From contig NZ_QMIK01000006.1 in assembly GCF_003316845.1 (NCBI RefSeq), forward strand, positions 237,987-301,986: a stretch of 64,000 nt of DNA, in the 5' to 3' direction. Below, piece after piece: positions 45,487-53,893 of this stretch. Each line of letters starts with the position of its first letter. Position 1 is the stretch's first letter. The DNA comes from Cognataquiflexum aquatile. GTDB taxonomy: Bacteria > Bacteroidota > Bacteroidia > Cytophagales > Cyclobacteriaceae. Both the position numbers and the translations under genes were made by a program. The notes under the pieces were generated by a model. It worked only from the letters and a program-made list of their open reading frames with translations, was not told the origin of the DNA and did no database searches.

Positions 45487-46359
45487 ATGAATTTAGAACT
45501 CAGACACCTGGAATATTTTCGAGCCGTTGCCGAGCACCTGAACTTTAGAAAGGCAGCGGAGCGGCTCTTTATTTCCCAACCGGGACTCAGCAGGCAGATC
45601 AGACAGATGGAGGAGATTTTGGAGGTGGAGCTTTTTTACCGTACCAAAAGATCCGTGACGCTGACTGCCGCCGGAGAATTTCTCAAAGGTGAGGTTGATT
45701 TTATTTTCAACCATTTGGAACTGACTACCCAACAGGTCAAGAACATAGCTTCGGGGAAGATTGGGGAGTTGCGGATAGGGTTTTTGGGTTCGGCAGCACA
45801 TCAGGTGATTCCGGATTTGTTGGTTCGCCTGAGCAGGGAATTTCCCGGAATTCAAACCAATCTGGAAGAATTGAGCAACCACCTTCAGGTGGAAATGCTG
45901 GAAAAAGACAAGCTCGATCTGGGTTTTGTCAGGTTGGCGCGGGTACCGGATGGACTCAGCATGAAGGTAGTACATCGCGACACGTTTTCATTGGTATTGC
46001 CACATAGCCACCCGATTGATGATGATACTTTTGAGCATGTTGGCCAACTTCAGGAGGAGCCATTCATTTTGTTTTCAAGTGACTACAGCAGCATTTATTT
46101 TGATAAAATCATGAGTATCTGCGAGGACAGGGGATTTACACCAAAGATTTCCCACAAATCGGTCCATGCGCTGACCATTTTCAAGTTGGTAGAAGCGGGG
46201 CTTGGTGTGGCAATTGTGCCGAGTTCGCTGAAGGAAGGTTATGATCTGAAAGTGAAGTTTATCGAGATCAAAGGGATTCCGCAGCATACAGAACTTTTTG
46301 CCGTTTGGAAAACCGAAAACCGCAATCCGGCATTGAAGCATGTTTTGGAAATATTGTGA
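45487..46359 (+). CDS. LysR-family transcriptional regulator
   Basis: 290 residues, the typical LTTR size. The N-terminal winged helix is LRHLEYFRAVAEHLNFRKAA, then ERLFISQPGLSRQIRQME, with the recognition helix at SQPGLSRQI. The effector domain starts at about residue 90 (GELRIGFLGSAAHQVIPDLL). The protein is divergent from hutH and shares its promoter region. By the usual logic of divergent LysR genes it should regulate hutH, with urocanate or histidine as a possible effector; that is inference. Confidence 0.92.
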   Translation: MNLELRHLEYFRAVAEHLNFRKAAERLFISQPGLSRQIRQMEEILEVELFYRTKRSVTLTAAGEFLKGEVDFIFNHLELTTQQVKNIASGKIGELRIGFLGSAAHQVIPDLLVRLSREFPGIQTNLEELSNHLQVEMLEKDKLDLGFVRLARVPDGLSMKVVHRDTFSLVLPHSHPIDDDTFEHVGQLQEEPFILFSSDYSSIYFDKIMSICEDRGFTPKISHKSVHALTIFKLVEAGLGVAIVPSSLKEGYDLKVKFIEIKGIPQHTELFAVWKTENRNPALKHVLEIL

Positions 46360-46417
46360 CTAGGAAATCAAAGGAAAAACCAATTCCTAAATAGAAAATT
46401 TAAGAAGACCATTGTTT

Positions 46418-46873
46418 TCAAAACAACCTCCCATCCCAATAAAAATCTTCCAAGCCAATAAGTTTGACATGCGAAGAAAATGAATCATGCTTCGTGTTGA
46501 TGACAAAATTATGCTCTTGAGGGATCAGAGCGGAAGGGACTTTGAGTATCAGACTTTCTCTTTTTTCAAACCATTCGCTACCGATTTCCTGAAGGCGGGG
46601 GTAGGATTGTAGGGTATTCCAATTCGGTGAAAGGTCGGAAAGCTGTATTTCCCGGACCATTTCCTGATTTTCAGTTGGGATTTCTATTACCATTACTTTA
46701 TAAGTTTCGGATTGGATGATTGCTGACCGGTGAACCACCAATTCCAAACTTGCCAAAGCCCTACTTTCCGAAGCATAGATTACAAATTGCCCGGCTTTAT
46801 TCCATCTGTTTGTTGCACCTGAAGCTTCAAGTTTTTCGGCATATTTTGCCTTGCTGATCCGATAAGCCAACAT
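46418..46873 (-). CDS. RES-domain toxin
   Basis: A 151-residue RES-family protein. The Arg, Glu and Ser that name the family are recognisable in MLAYRISKAKYAEKL, ASESRALASLELVVH and the C-terminal part, and GATNRWNKAGQFVIYASES is the typical core. RES toxins degrade NAD+ and stop growth, and they pair with Xre/MbcA/ParS-type antitoxins. Here the partner lies directly upstream with two bases between stop and start. Toxicity is inferred from the family. Confidence 0.88.
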   Translation of the reverse strand: MLAYRISKAKYAEKLEASGATNRWNKAGQFVIYASESRALASLELVVHRSAIIQSETYKVMVIEIPTENQEMVREIQLSDLSPNWNTLQSYPRLQEIGSEWFEKRESLILKVPSALIPQEHNFVINTKHDSFSSHVKLIGLEDFYWDGRLF

Positions 46874-46875
46874 AT

Positions 46876-47304
46876 CTACACGTTATCGCCATATTCCATG
46901 GCCGTCAACCTGTCATCTGTAAACCTGATTCCTGACGAAGTGCTTAGAAAATCCTTTGGAGCCAGGTTGTCAAAAAAGTAATTCTTGGTATCGAGCCATT
47001 TGTCGAAGTTTTCAGCATTTCCAAAAACATCTGTTCCGTGTTGGTATAGAGACAAAAGCAAAACCAAATGTTCTTTTAAGCTTTCTTTTAGGTCAGATTC
47101 AGATTTGCGATAGTTCCTCAGCGTCTTGACACTGACATCCAGCCAATGGGCTATCACCTCATCACTGAATGAAGTAATCTCCTTTAGGTAGTTGAGGTAT
47201 TGTAGATCCACTTCTTCATTTTTGATAAAAAACAAGATGTCGATGTCGTTGCCAATGGCAGGAACATGCGATTTGCTGAATTTCGGAAATGTAATATCAC
47301 CCAT
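46876..47304 (-). CDS. Xre/MbcA/ParS-type antitoxin of the RES pair
   Basis: 142 residues. The N-terminal part contains a helix-turn-helix-like stretch (SDEVIAHWLDVSVKTLRNYR), and the C-terminal half is the toxin-binding domain (LVLLLSLYQHGTDVFGN, FDKWLDTKNYFFDNLAPKDFLSTSSGI) seen in DUF2384-type antitoxins. It neutralises RES toxins and usually represses its own promoter. The leader upstream has GGTA-AAAA-TACC and TTACC...GGTAA palindromes. Confidence 0.88.
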   Translation of the reverse strand: MGDITFPKFSKSHVPAIGNDIDILFFIKNEEVDLQYLNYLKEITSFSDEVIAHWLDVSVKTLRNYRKSESDLKESLKEHLVLLLSLYQHGTDVFGNAENFDKWLDTKNYFFDNLAPKDFLSTSSGIRFTDDRLTAMEYGDNV

Positions 47305-47339
47305 AAAGGAAGAAATTTAAATTCAAATATAGGGAAAAA

Positions 47340-47366
47340 TTACCGTATATAAAAGGTAAAAATACC
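47340..47366. promoter_or_regulatory. Candidate operator of the RES/Xre pair
   Basis: TTACC (47340-47344) and GGTAA (47355-47359) form one dyad; GGTAAAAATACC (47355-47366) forms a second. They lie 36-62 bases upstream of the antitoxin ATG, where self-repression would act. Confidence 0.5.
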
Positions 47367-47447
47367 AAATTAAATATATCATCCTTATTTGATAATAAAT
47401 GACAATTGGAAAGATTTGCAATTCTATGAATTTAGAATTTTTAATTA

Positions 47448-47459
47448 TTGTTATAACAA
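47448..47459. promoter_or_regulatory. Palindrome in the mazEF leader
   Basis: TTGTTATAACAA is a perfect 12-base palindrome that ends 26 bases before the antitoxin ATG. Autoregulation by the AbrB-fold antitoxin is the expected role, but this is inferred from position only. Confidence 0.45.
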
Positions 47460-47485
47460 GTTATTACATTTTCGTATAATCGTAC

Positions 47486-47776
47486 ATGGAAACAAAAGTC
47501 AGAAAGATCGGAAACAGCAGTGGGGTGATTTTGCCTAAAACACTGATAGAAAAATATAACCTTACTGATGTGGTCATCGAAGACAATGGAGATGGAATTG
47601 TGATCCGACCTGCCAATACCTCCATATTTCAGGTAAAATTGGCAGAGGTCAAAAAGAATAAAGAGAAAATTTATGCAAAAATGGATTCACAGGCAGGAGA
47701 GAAGCGAATTATAGATTTCTATTCCAAAGAGGAAATTGAATTTGGTAATATTGACCTAGAAATCCTCGATTTATGA
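47486..47776 (+). CDS. mazE: MazE-type AbrB-fold antitoxin
   Basis: 96 residues. The N-terminal swapped-hairpin DNA-binding domain is unmistakable: VRKIGNSSGVILPKTLIEKY, then DVVIEDNGDGIVIRP. The C-terminal tail (KRIIDFYSKEEIEFGNIDLEI) is acidic and flexible, as needed to bind the toxin. The last four bases, ATGA, overlap the start of the toxin gene, so translation is coupled. Confidence 0.9.
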   Translation: METKVRKIGNSSGVILPKTLIEKYNLTDVVIEDNGDGIVIRPANTSIFQVKLAEVKKNKEKIYAKMDSQAGEKRIIDFYSKEEIEFGNIDLEILDL

Positions 47777-48108
47777 AATATGGTGAAGTTTGGCTTGTTA
47801 ATTTTGAGCCTCAGGTTGGACAAGAAATTAGAAAAACCCGTCCTGCGATCATTGTGAATCACGATTCGGTAGGCAAACTCCCCCTTAAAATTGTTGTTCC
47901 ACTTACCGATGCATTAAAAACCAAACAGGAGTGGATGGTAGAATTGAAACCCAGTCAAAGCAACGGATTGGAAAAAGAGTCTTTTGCCGATTGTTTTCAA
48001 ATCAAAAGTTTATCAGAACAAAGACTGATTAAGAAAATCGGAATTTTAAATGAAGATGAAATTTCTGAAATTCAGGTCACTTTAGTCAAAGTGTTGAATT
48101 TAATCTGA
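47773..48108 (+). CDS. mazF: MazF/PemK-type mRNA interferase toxin
   Basis: 111 residues with the SH3-like MazF/PemK fold: GEVWLVNFEPQVGQEIRKTR, PAIIVNHDSVGKLPLKIVVP and LEKESFADCFQIKSLSEQRL. The Arg in RKTRP and the Ser/Thr region after LIVVP-like strands are the catalytic neighbourhood in the family. Members cleave mRNA at short sequences. It overlaps its antitoxin by 4 bases and lies 180 bases from the divergent RES/Xre pair. Confidence 0.92.
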   Translation: MKYGEVWLVNFEPQVGQEIRKTRPAIIVNHDSVGKLPLKIVVPLTDALKTKQEWMVELKPSQSNGLEKESFADCFQIKSLSEQRLIKKIGILNEDEISEIQVTLVKVLNLI

Positions 48109-48120
48109 TTCGAAATTTTA

Positions 48121-48190
48121 GAGAATCTCACTTCTCACTTCTCAAATCTCAAATCTCACGTCTCATATCTCATTTCTCAAGTCTAATTCT
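48121..48190. repeat. TCTCAAATCTCAC-type short repeats
   Basis: Eight or more copies of a word like TCTCAAATCTCAC fill the space after mazF. Its complement (GAGATTTGAGA) belongs to the same family as the GAGARGYGAGA words at 8100-8160 and 8435-8488. Confidence 0.65.
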
Positions 48191-48288
48191 CAAATGCCGT
48201 GTAAATGTCGGGTTTAATCCTCCCCAAATTCGGATTGGTTTTCTGAAATTCAACCCAAATTGCGATGGTAAAACAAAACCATATTATC

Positions 48289-49119
48289 ATGAAACAACCG
48301 GAATTGGGCCAAAAGATTCTCGAACTGAGAAAGGCCAAAGGATTGACACAGGAAGAACTTGTGGAGCTATGCAACATCAACGTGCGCACCATACAGCGTA
48401 TCGAAGCCGGGGAAGTGACTCCGAGGACTTATACCATCAAAAGTATTCTGGAGGTATTGGGATATGATTTTAAAGAAATCCAAAACAACAATGAAGAGCC
48501 TGCATCCATCAGTTCCGAAATAATCGGGAAAGCAGCATTTCTAAAAATAGCCTTTTTTGTAGGAATCGTTTATTTCCTTTTGACTTTTGTGGAAGGTGTA
48601 TTTGATTATGGACTTTGGGAAGCGGGGGAGGAGATCAGTCCGGAAGCAGCACCATGGTATATCGCCGTCAAGATCGGTATCATGCTCACTTTTGGGGTTT
48701 TCACTTTTGGCTATTATAGATTGAGTCTCATCAAACCAAACGTCATAGTGAAAGCTGGGAGTATCTTATTGATCATTGCGACATGCTTTGGCGTAGCTGC
48801 AGATATTTATGGATTTAACAATGCCTCTGTCTGGCAATCTGTCCAGTTTTCCAAGGCAATTCTTTTCGGAGCGCTTTATATCGTTTTTGGCTTGGGCCTG
48901 ATCAGGTATCAAACTGAATTCGGGTCTTTTGCCTTGGTCACAGGAATATTAAGCATCATTTCGGGTATCGCTTTTCTGAGCATCATTTTGGCTATTCCCG
49001 GATTGTTTGTATTCACAATCTTCGAAATCTTGCAACTCGTCTTGCTTTACAAAGCATATGAATCCATTACAGGCAAAAGCCCGAGTCCAAAAAATCTGGA
49101 TATCCACGCTTTTGGGTAA
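48289..49119 (+). CDS. Membrane-bound helix-turn-helix protein
   Basis: 276 residues. An N-terminal Xre-type HTH (LGQKILELRKAKGLTQEELV, then NVRTIQRIEAGEVTPRTYT) occupies residues 3-62. Five or six membrane helices follow from about residue 83 (AAFLKIAFFVGIVYFLLTFV, IGIMLTFGVFTFGYY, SILLIIATCFGVAAD, GALYIVFGLGLI, GILSIISGIAFLSIILAI). Such fusions occur in Bacteroidota, where they may link membrane state to transcription; targets are unknown. The ATG at 48289 is used because it starts the HTH; eight codons of open frame precede it. Confidence 0.8.
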   Translation: MKQPELGQKILELRKAKGLTQEELVELCNINVRTIQRIEAGEVTPRTYTIKSILEVLGYDFKEIQNNNEEPASISSEIIGKAAFLKIAFFVGIVYFLLTFVEGVFDYGLWEAGEEISPEAAPWYIAVKIGIMLTFGVFTFGYYRLSLIKPNVIVKAGSILLIIATCFGVAADIYGFNNASVWQSVQFSKAILFGALYIVFGLGLIRYQTEFGSFALVTGILSIISGIAFLSIILAIPGLFVFTIFEILQLVLLYKAYESITGKSPSPKNLDIHAFG

Positions 49120-49225
49120 TTGGGATTTGGTTATGGAGGTACTGGGTATTGGCTATTGGGTTATTGGTTATTGGAATGAAACATGGTTTAATGATTAAAT
49201 TTCTATCGCTGCCCTAATCCTTACA

Positions 49226-49260
49226 AAGCCCCTGTTCTGATATTCGGAGCAGGGGTTTAT
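49226..49260 (+). terminator. Possible terminator after the HTH membrane gene
   Basis: CCCCTGTTC (49229-49237) pairs with GAGCAGGGG (49247-49255), one wobble, followed by a weak T-rich tail. Confidence 0.45.
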
Positions 49261-49357
49261 CTTTGATTTATTTTTTGAATTCCCGTTTGGGTAGCTTTTT
49301 AAAGATTGGTGATAATTACCTTATATTTGGGAAATTGATAATTATACCACGACAAAA

Positions 49358-50479
49358 ATGAAATCAATAAGGAACATATGGTGGGTTCAGATCGCATTGA
49401 TTTGGCTCGTCCTTGGTTGCAATCAGGAAGATGTTGACCAACAGGCCAAAATGCCGACTAACCTGGAAGTAACAGTAGAAAAACTGGGCAAGGGATCGGT
49501 CAAAATCACTGTTCAGGCGAATAATGCCAATTTCTACAAAGTAAATTATGGATTGCCCAATCTAACTCCCGAGAGAATGACAGGCAATGCTGTCGTATAC
49601 GCCTACACTACGCCCGGTTCCTTTGTCATTACGGTGCAGGCACATGCTACAGAGACTGATTTTATTACTGCGACGAAGACCGTAGAAATCACCCCGGCTG
49701 AAGTTGGTATCGGCGTTCCCACCACAGGATATGTAAGCCCTTTGACGTACACAGGATATAATCTAGTCTGGAACGATGAATTTGCAAGCACGAGTCTTTC
49801 AGATGATTGGGTTTTTGAAATAGGAGATGGGTGTCCCGGACTCTGTGGATGGGGAAATAATGAGCTCCAGTATTATCGTCGTGAAAATATAGAACTAAAG
49901 GATGGTTACCTTTTCATCAATGCCAAACAGGAAAGTTTTGGCAATAAAAATTATACCTCCTCAAGGATAAAGACCCAAGGCAAAAAGTCATTTAAGTATG
50001 GTAGAATTGACGTGCGGGCTGTACTGCCAAAGGGACAAGGACTATGGCCTGCCGTTTGGATGCTTGGTGACAATATCACTACTGTAGGTTGGCCGGCCTG
50101 CGGGGAAATTGATATCATGGAAATGGTGGGAGGCAATGCAGATGGAGGGGACAATACCATTCATGGCACGGTACATTGGGACAACAACGGATCCAATGCG
50201 AATTATGGAGGGAGTAAAAAGAAAGTTTCAGGAATATTCAAGGACGACTTCCATGTGTTTTCAATTATCTGGGATGAGGCAAAAATTGTTTGGTTATTGG
50301 ACAATGTCCCTTTTCATGAAATCGATACCCGCCCTGTTGGTTTGGATGAGTTTAGAGAGCCCTACTTTTTATTGCTCAATGTAGCTGTAGGTGGAAACTG
50401 GCCTGGAAGTCCAAATAGTACAACCTCATTTCCCCAGCAAATGGTCGTAGATTATGTGCGGGTCTTTCAGAAAAATTGA
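49358..50479 (+). CDS. GH16 beta-glucanase lipoprotein
   Basis: 373 residues. The signal ends in a lipobox with the lipid-bearing cysteine (LIWLVLGCNQEDV), so it is anchored in the envelope. Residues about 25-120 form a PKD/Ig-like module (YKVNYGLPNLTPERM, PGSFVITVQAHA). The catalytic jelly roll spans about 130-373, with LVWNDEFASTSLSDDW, GWGNNELQYY and the active-site motif Glu250-Ile-Asp252-Ile-Met-Glu255 (GEIDIMEMVGG). It most likely cleaves beta-1,3 or mixed beta-1,3/1,4 glucans such as laminarin; no transport genes of a polysaccharide locus are adjacent. Confidence 0.95.
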   Translation: MKSIRNIWWVQIALIWLVLGCNQEDVDQQAKMPTNLEVTVEKLGKGSVKITVQANNANFYKVNYGLPNLTPERMTGNAVVYAYTTPGSFVITVQAHATETDFITATKTVEITPAEVGIGVPTTGYVSPLTYTGYNLVWNDEFASTSLSDDWVFEIGDGCPGLCGWGNNELQYYRRENIELKDGYLFINAKQESFGNKNYTSSRIKTQGKKSFKYGRIDVRAVLPKGQGLWPAVWMLGDNITTVGWPACGEIDIMEMVGGNADGGDNTIHGTVHWDNNGSNANYGGSKKKVSGIFKDDFHVFSIIWDEAKIVWLLDNVPFHEIDTRPVGLDEFREPYFLLLNVAVGGNWPGSPNSTTSFPQQMVVDYVRVFQKN

Positions 50480-50500
50480 AATCGGCATATACCATACATG

Positions 50501-50534
50501 AAAAAACCGGGAGATTACCTCCCGGTTTTTTTTT
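50501..50534. terminator. Bidirectional terminator between GH16 and menD
   Basis: CCGGGAG (50507-50513) and CTCCCGG (50519-50525) form a perfect stem with a 5-base loop, flanked by an A-run on the left and a T-run on the right. It serves both convergent genes. Confidence 0.9.
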
Positions 50535-52210
50535 TAAAACCTTTCCTGGATTTTTGATTTTATCCATTTTAAGATTTCTGCATTTTTGGGGCTTTCGGAT
50601 TGTATTTCAAGGATTTTTGGAACAGTCGATTTGGAATAAAAATCCTGCAAACCAATATTTAAGCTTTCGGCATCTAAAGCAAGATGGTAGCCAAACCCAA
50701 ACTCATTTGCCAGACTTCTTCCATCTAACTTTTGACTTGTTTCAAAATACTCCTCCAATTCCGGCTGTTTTGCAGGCCCTTCAATCAGTCTGAAAATACC
50801 CCCCGCATGGTTGTTTAACAAAATTATCCGAAGATGGGAGGTTGGGTAATTGTGCCAAAAGGCATTCCGGTCATAAAAGAATGCCATATCGCCGGTCACT
50901 AATGTGACAAATTCCTCCGTAGTCATGGCACAACCGACGGCTGTGCTGCTGCTGCCATCAATACCGCTAGTTCCCCGGTTGCACATGATTTCCTGGGTTC
51001 TCTTTCCGAGAAAATTCACATACCGTACGGCCATGCTGTTGGCAAGTTGGATCTTGGACGTTGCAGGAATAGCTTTCAGGCAGATTGAAATCGCTTGATA
51101 TTCTCCAAATTCCGCACTTTCCATGATGGAAGGAAAGCCTTGCCTCATTTTATTTTCCAAAGTATTCCAAGAGGAGGCAAAGCGGCTATTGGCTGTCAAT
51201 GTCTCATTCAAAAATTTCAAAAAATCCCGTACTTCGCAATGGATAGTTCTTGTCAAACTTTGGAATGTGTCAGGAACATATCCTGCAGATTGGACGTGCC
51301 AATGTGCAGCTTTTGATTTTCTCAAAAAAAGCTTCAGGTTTTTAGAAATGATCGATTTCCCAAAAGTAAGGATGAGGTCAGGCCTAAGTTTCTCATAGAA
51401 GTGCTCATTCCCTACAAAATGATCGTGATGGTTGACCGTAGGGTCAGACTGAAGATTGGAAATTGTATCAGTGACCACAACGGCTTTTCCATTTTTGGCC
51501 AGATCATCCAATAAATGCTGTATGTCTGAATCGGGCCGCTGCTGTCCAGGAACAATCAGAATTCTTTTGAATCCTGACAAAGCTTCGGCTAAGCGCTCTT
51601 TACTTTCTTCCGATAATTTCTGTTCAGTGACAAGGGCTTCAATTATCCTGACAGGTTTCGAATAATCGAAAGATTCCGCTTTCTCGGGATAAAAAGGTTC
51701 CCGCATAGGAATGTTGATGTGGACAGGGCCTGCAGGAAATTGGTTGGCAAGGTTGATTGCTTCATTCACAATTCTGTTGGCATGCCATACCTTGTCAGCA
51801 TGTCCAAATTCATCAGGAAATTGAAAAAATCCCTTCACGTGCTTGCCGTAGATTTTTGTTTGCCGGATGGTCTGACCATCCCACTGATCGATCCATTCCG
51901 GAGGTCGGTCTGCTGTAATAACAATAAGCGGAATCTGTTGAAAGTATGCCTCAGCAATGGCGGGGGCGTAATTATAAGCCGCCGAACCGGAAGTACATAC
52001 CAGCACGACCGGTTGTTCCAACTGTTGTGCAATGCCAAGGGCGATGAAAGCTGCTGATCTTTCATCAGAGATCGTCCTCGTCTTTATATCAGGATGCCTT
52101 GCAAATGCCAATGTAATCGGAGCACATCTCGAACCCGGGGAAAGAATGGCGTTTTTGACACCCTTTTGTGAGCAGATGGAAGCTAATTCAATAATAGGCT
52201 GAAGGACCAA
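50534..52210 (-). CDS. menD: SEPHCHC synthase MenD
   Basis: A thiamine-diphosphate enzyme joining isochorismate and 2-oxoglutarate in menaquinone synthesis. The 558 residues match the family. Cofactor and fold motifs include NAILSPGSRCAPITLAF, DERSAAFIALGIAQ, VVLVCTSGSAAYNYAPAIAE and, for ThDP binding, LVTGDMAFFYDRNAFWHN and the NNHAGGIFRLIEG loop. The frame begins with a TTG at 52210, since a stop codon closes it just upstream and no ATG is suitable. It lies 9 bases after menF and is likely its operon partner. Confidence 0.95.
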   Translation of the reverse strand: MVLQPIIELASICSQKGVKNAILSPGSRCAPITLAFARHPDIKTRTISDERSAAFIALGIAQQLEQPVVLVCTSGSAAYNYAPAIAEAYFQQIPLIVITADRPPEWIDQWDGQTIRQTKIYGKHVKGFFQFPDEFGHADKVWHANRIVNEAINLANQFPAGPVHINIPMREPFYPEKAESFDYSKPVRIIEALVTEQKLSEESKERLAEALSGFKRILIVPGQQRPDSDIQHLLDDLAKNGKAVVVTDTISNLQSDPTVNHHDHFVGNEHFYEKLRPDLILTFGKSIISKNLKLFLRKSKAAHWHVQSAGYVPDTFQSLTRTIHCEVRDFLKFLNETLTANSRFASSWNTLENKMRQGFPSIMESAEFGEYQAISICLKAIPATSKIQLANSMAVRYVNFLGKRTQEIMCNRGTSGIDGSSSTAVGCAMTTEEFVTLVTGDMAFFYDRNAFWHNYPTSHLRIILLNNHAGGIFRLIEGPAKQPELEEYFETSQKLDGRSLANEFGFGYHLALDAESLNIGLQDFYSKSTVPKILEIQSESPKNAEILKWIKSKIQERF

Positions 52211-52219
52211 TGTATTTGT

Positions 52220-53416
52220 TTAGTTAAGGTGTTTGGCAATGATGTCACATTTCATTTCTGTCTCTTCCCATTCATTTTCAGGAATGGAATCTTCTGTGAC
52301 ACCTGCACCTGCATATAAAATTGCCTGACCATCCACAAGTCTCGCTGTCCTAAGGTTGACATAGATGGAGGTTTCGTCCTCCACATTGACAGGTCCAAGG
52401 AAACCCGCATAGAAAGACCTGTTGAATGGTTCATTTTTATGAAGAAACTCCAAGGCAGCTGCTCTTGGCATTCCGCAAACAGCCGAAGTGGGATGGAGGA
52501 GATTGAGCATCACCGTCCCGAGTTGGGGAAAATTTGTAGATTTCATATTGACTTTAAAATCCGACCGGAGGTGTAGCAGGTTTCCTGCCAAAACTGTCTT
52601 TGGGCCTTGTTCGTCGTATTCCCGAAGCCTGATTTTTTTAAAGCAATCGACAATATACCTGCTCACCAAGGCCTGTTCTTCAATTTCTTTTTGGGTCCAC
52701 GCGGCTGATTTCAAGGGGTTTTCACCTTGTGCCTTTTGTGTTCCGGCCAATGATATTGTCTGAAACTCATCGCCTTTGGTTTGGATCAGAATTTCCGGAG
52801 AAGCGCCCATCCAAGTACCGACATCAGGTAAGTGGAAGAAATTGACAAAGGCATTTGGGTAGGATTGGACCAAACGGTTGAATGATTTTACCAAATCAAA
52901 ATCAGGATTCAACTTGACTTTTTTGATTTTGGCAGGCACAATTTTATGAAGTTCCCCTTTTTGGATGGAATGGATGCCTTTTTCCACCAATTCCATAAAA
53001 CTTTCTTTTGCTGTATCTAAAAAAACCTCCTCATGTGAATTGATTTCAGTGATTACTTTTTTCATTGTTCTTTTCAATTCCGAAACTGGAGTAGAGAATC
53101 CAACTTCTTCCAATGTTTCTTTTTGCTCTTCGATAGGAATACCAATGTCAATCTTGAAGTAAGAATCGGCCTCCATGAAGTAGGCTTTTTGGTCAGACTG
53201 GTCTTCAAAGGGATGAATGATAAATCCGGATGGGAGTTCTTCAAGGTTGGGCGATACCCTTTTTGTTATTCCGGTTTTATCTATCAGAATTTGGATGTAA
53301 GAGGATTTCGGTTTTCTCCAAATCGCAATTTGGTTGCCGTTTTCCATATTTTTGGACAGGAGACTGAGGAGGTAATGCTCCAGATTTTTAAGATGGGTCT
53401 CGAAAATTATATCCAT
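52220..53416 (-). CDS. menF: Isochorismate synthase
   Basis: Converts chorismate to isochorismate, the entry step to menaquinone. 398 residues with the chorismate-binding fold: KIVPAKIKKVKL, AFVNFFHLPDVGTWMGASPE, ISLAGTQKAQGENP, LLHPTSAVCGMPRAAALEFL, and the C-terminal RSFYAGFLGPVN and YAGAGVTEDSIPENEWEET. I start at the ATG at 53416; five upstream codons overlap the previous gene and include an alternative start. The gap to the thioesterase gene is one base, and to menD nine. Confidence 0.94.
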   Translation of the reverse strand: MDIIFETHLKNLEHYLLSLLSKNMENGNQIAIWRKPKSSYIQILIDKTGITKRVSPNLEELPSGFIIHPFEDQSDQKAYFMEADSYFKIDIGIPIEEQKETLEEVGFSTPVSELKRTMKKVITEINSHEEVFLDTAKESFMELVEKGIHSIQKGELHKIVPAKIKKVKLNPDFDLVKSFNRLVQSYPNAFVNFFHLPDVGTWMGASPEILIQTKGDEFQTISLAGTQKAQGENPLKSAAWTQKEIEEQALVSRYIVDCFKKIRLREYDEQGPKTVLAGNLLHLRSDFKVNMKSTNFPQLGTVMLNLLHPTSAVCGMPRAAALEFLHKNEPFNRSFYAGFLGPVNVEDETSIYVNLRTARLVDGQAILYAGAGVTEDSIPENEWEETEMKCDIIAKHLN

Positions 53417-53417
53417 G

Positions 53418-53840
53418 TTATTTTTTATCAATGACGGCCATGGTAATCCTGCTGATGCAGCTCAGATCCCCTTGTTCGGTATAGATTTTAACTTCCCAGA
53501 CTTGGGTTTTTTTACCAAGGTGAACAGGTCTTGTTACGCCCGTGACGATTCCTTCCTTTACTGATTTGAGGTGATTTGCATTGATTTCCAATCCAACGCA
53601 GTATTGCTTTGTGGTATCGACGGTCAGTGTGGCGGCCAGACTGCCCAATGTTTCAGCCAGTACCACATTGGCTCCACCATGTAACAGTCCTAGGGGCTGT
53701 TTGGTTTTAGGACTGACGGGCATGGTTGCTTCAAGGTAATCATCGCCGATTTTGGTGAATCTGATATCCAAAAAATCCGTCATGGTATTTTCTCCCCAAC
53801 TGTTGAGAATTTCAAGGCTAATGTTTGGTTTAAATATCAT
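53418..53840 (-). CDS. Hotdog-fold thioesterase, possible MenI (DHNA-CoA hydrolase)
   Basis: 140 residues of the PaaI/YdiI-type hotdog family. The conserved active region is QPLGLLHGGANVVLAETLGSLAA, with the HGG and catalytic Glu, followed by VGLEINANHLKSVKEGIVTG. It is the first gene of a three-gene minus-strand operon with menF and menD, packed with a 1-base gap. The context points to hydrolysis of 1,4-dihydroxy-2-naphthoyl-CoA in the same pathway (MenI), but a general acyl-CoA thioesterase cannot be excluded. An internal ATG at residue 20 is a possible start. Confidence 0.83.
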   Translation of the reverse strand: MIFKPNISLEILNSWGENTMTDFLDIRFTKIGDDYLEATMPVSPKTKQPLGLLHGGANVVLAETLGSLAATLTVDTTKQYCVGLEINANHLKSVKEGIVTGVTRPVHLGKKTQVWEVKIYTEQGDLSCISRITMAVIDKK

Positions 53841-53893
53841 GTAATCCGGGATAAAAGTTTTTTCTTTGGACTCAGAAACAAAAATAAGTAATC

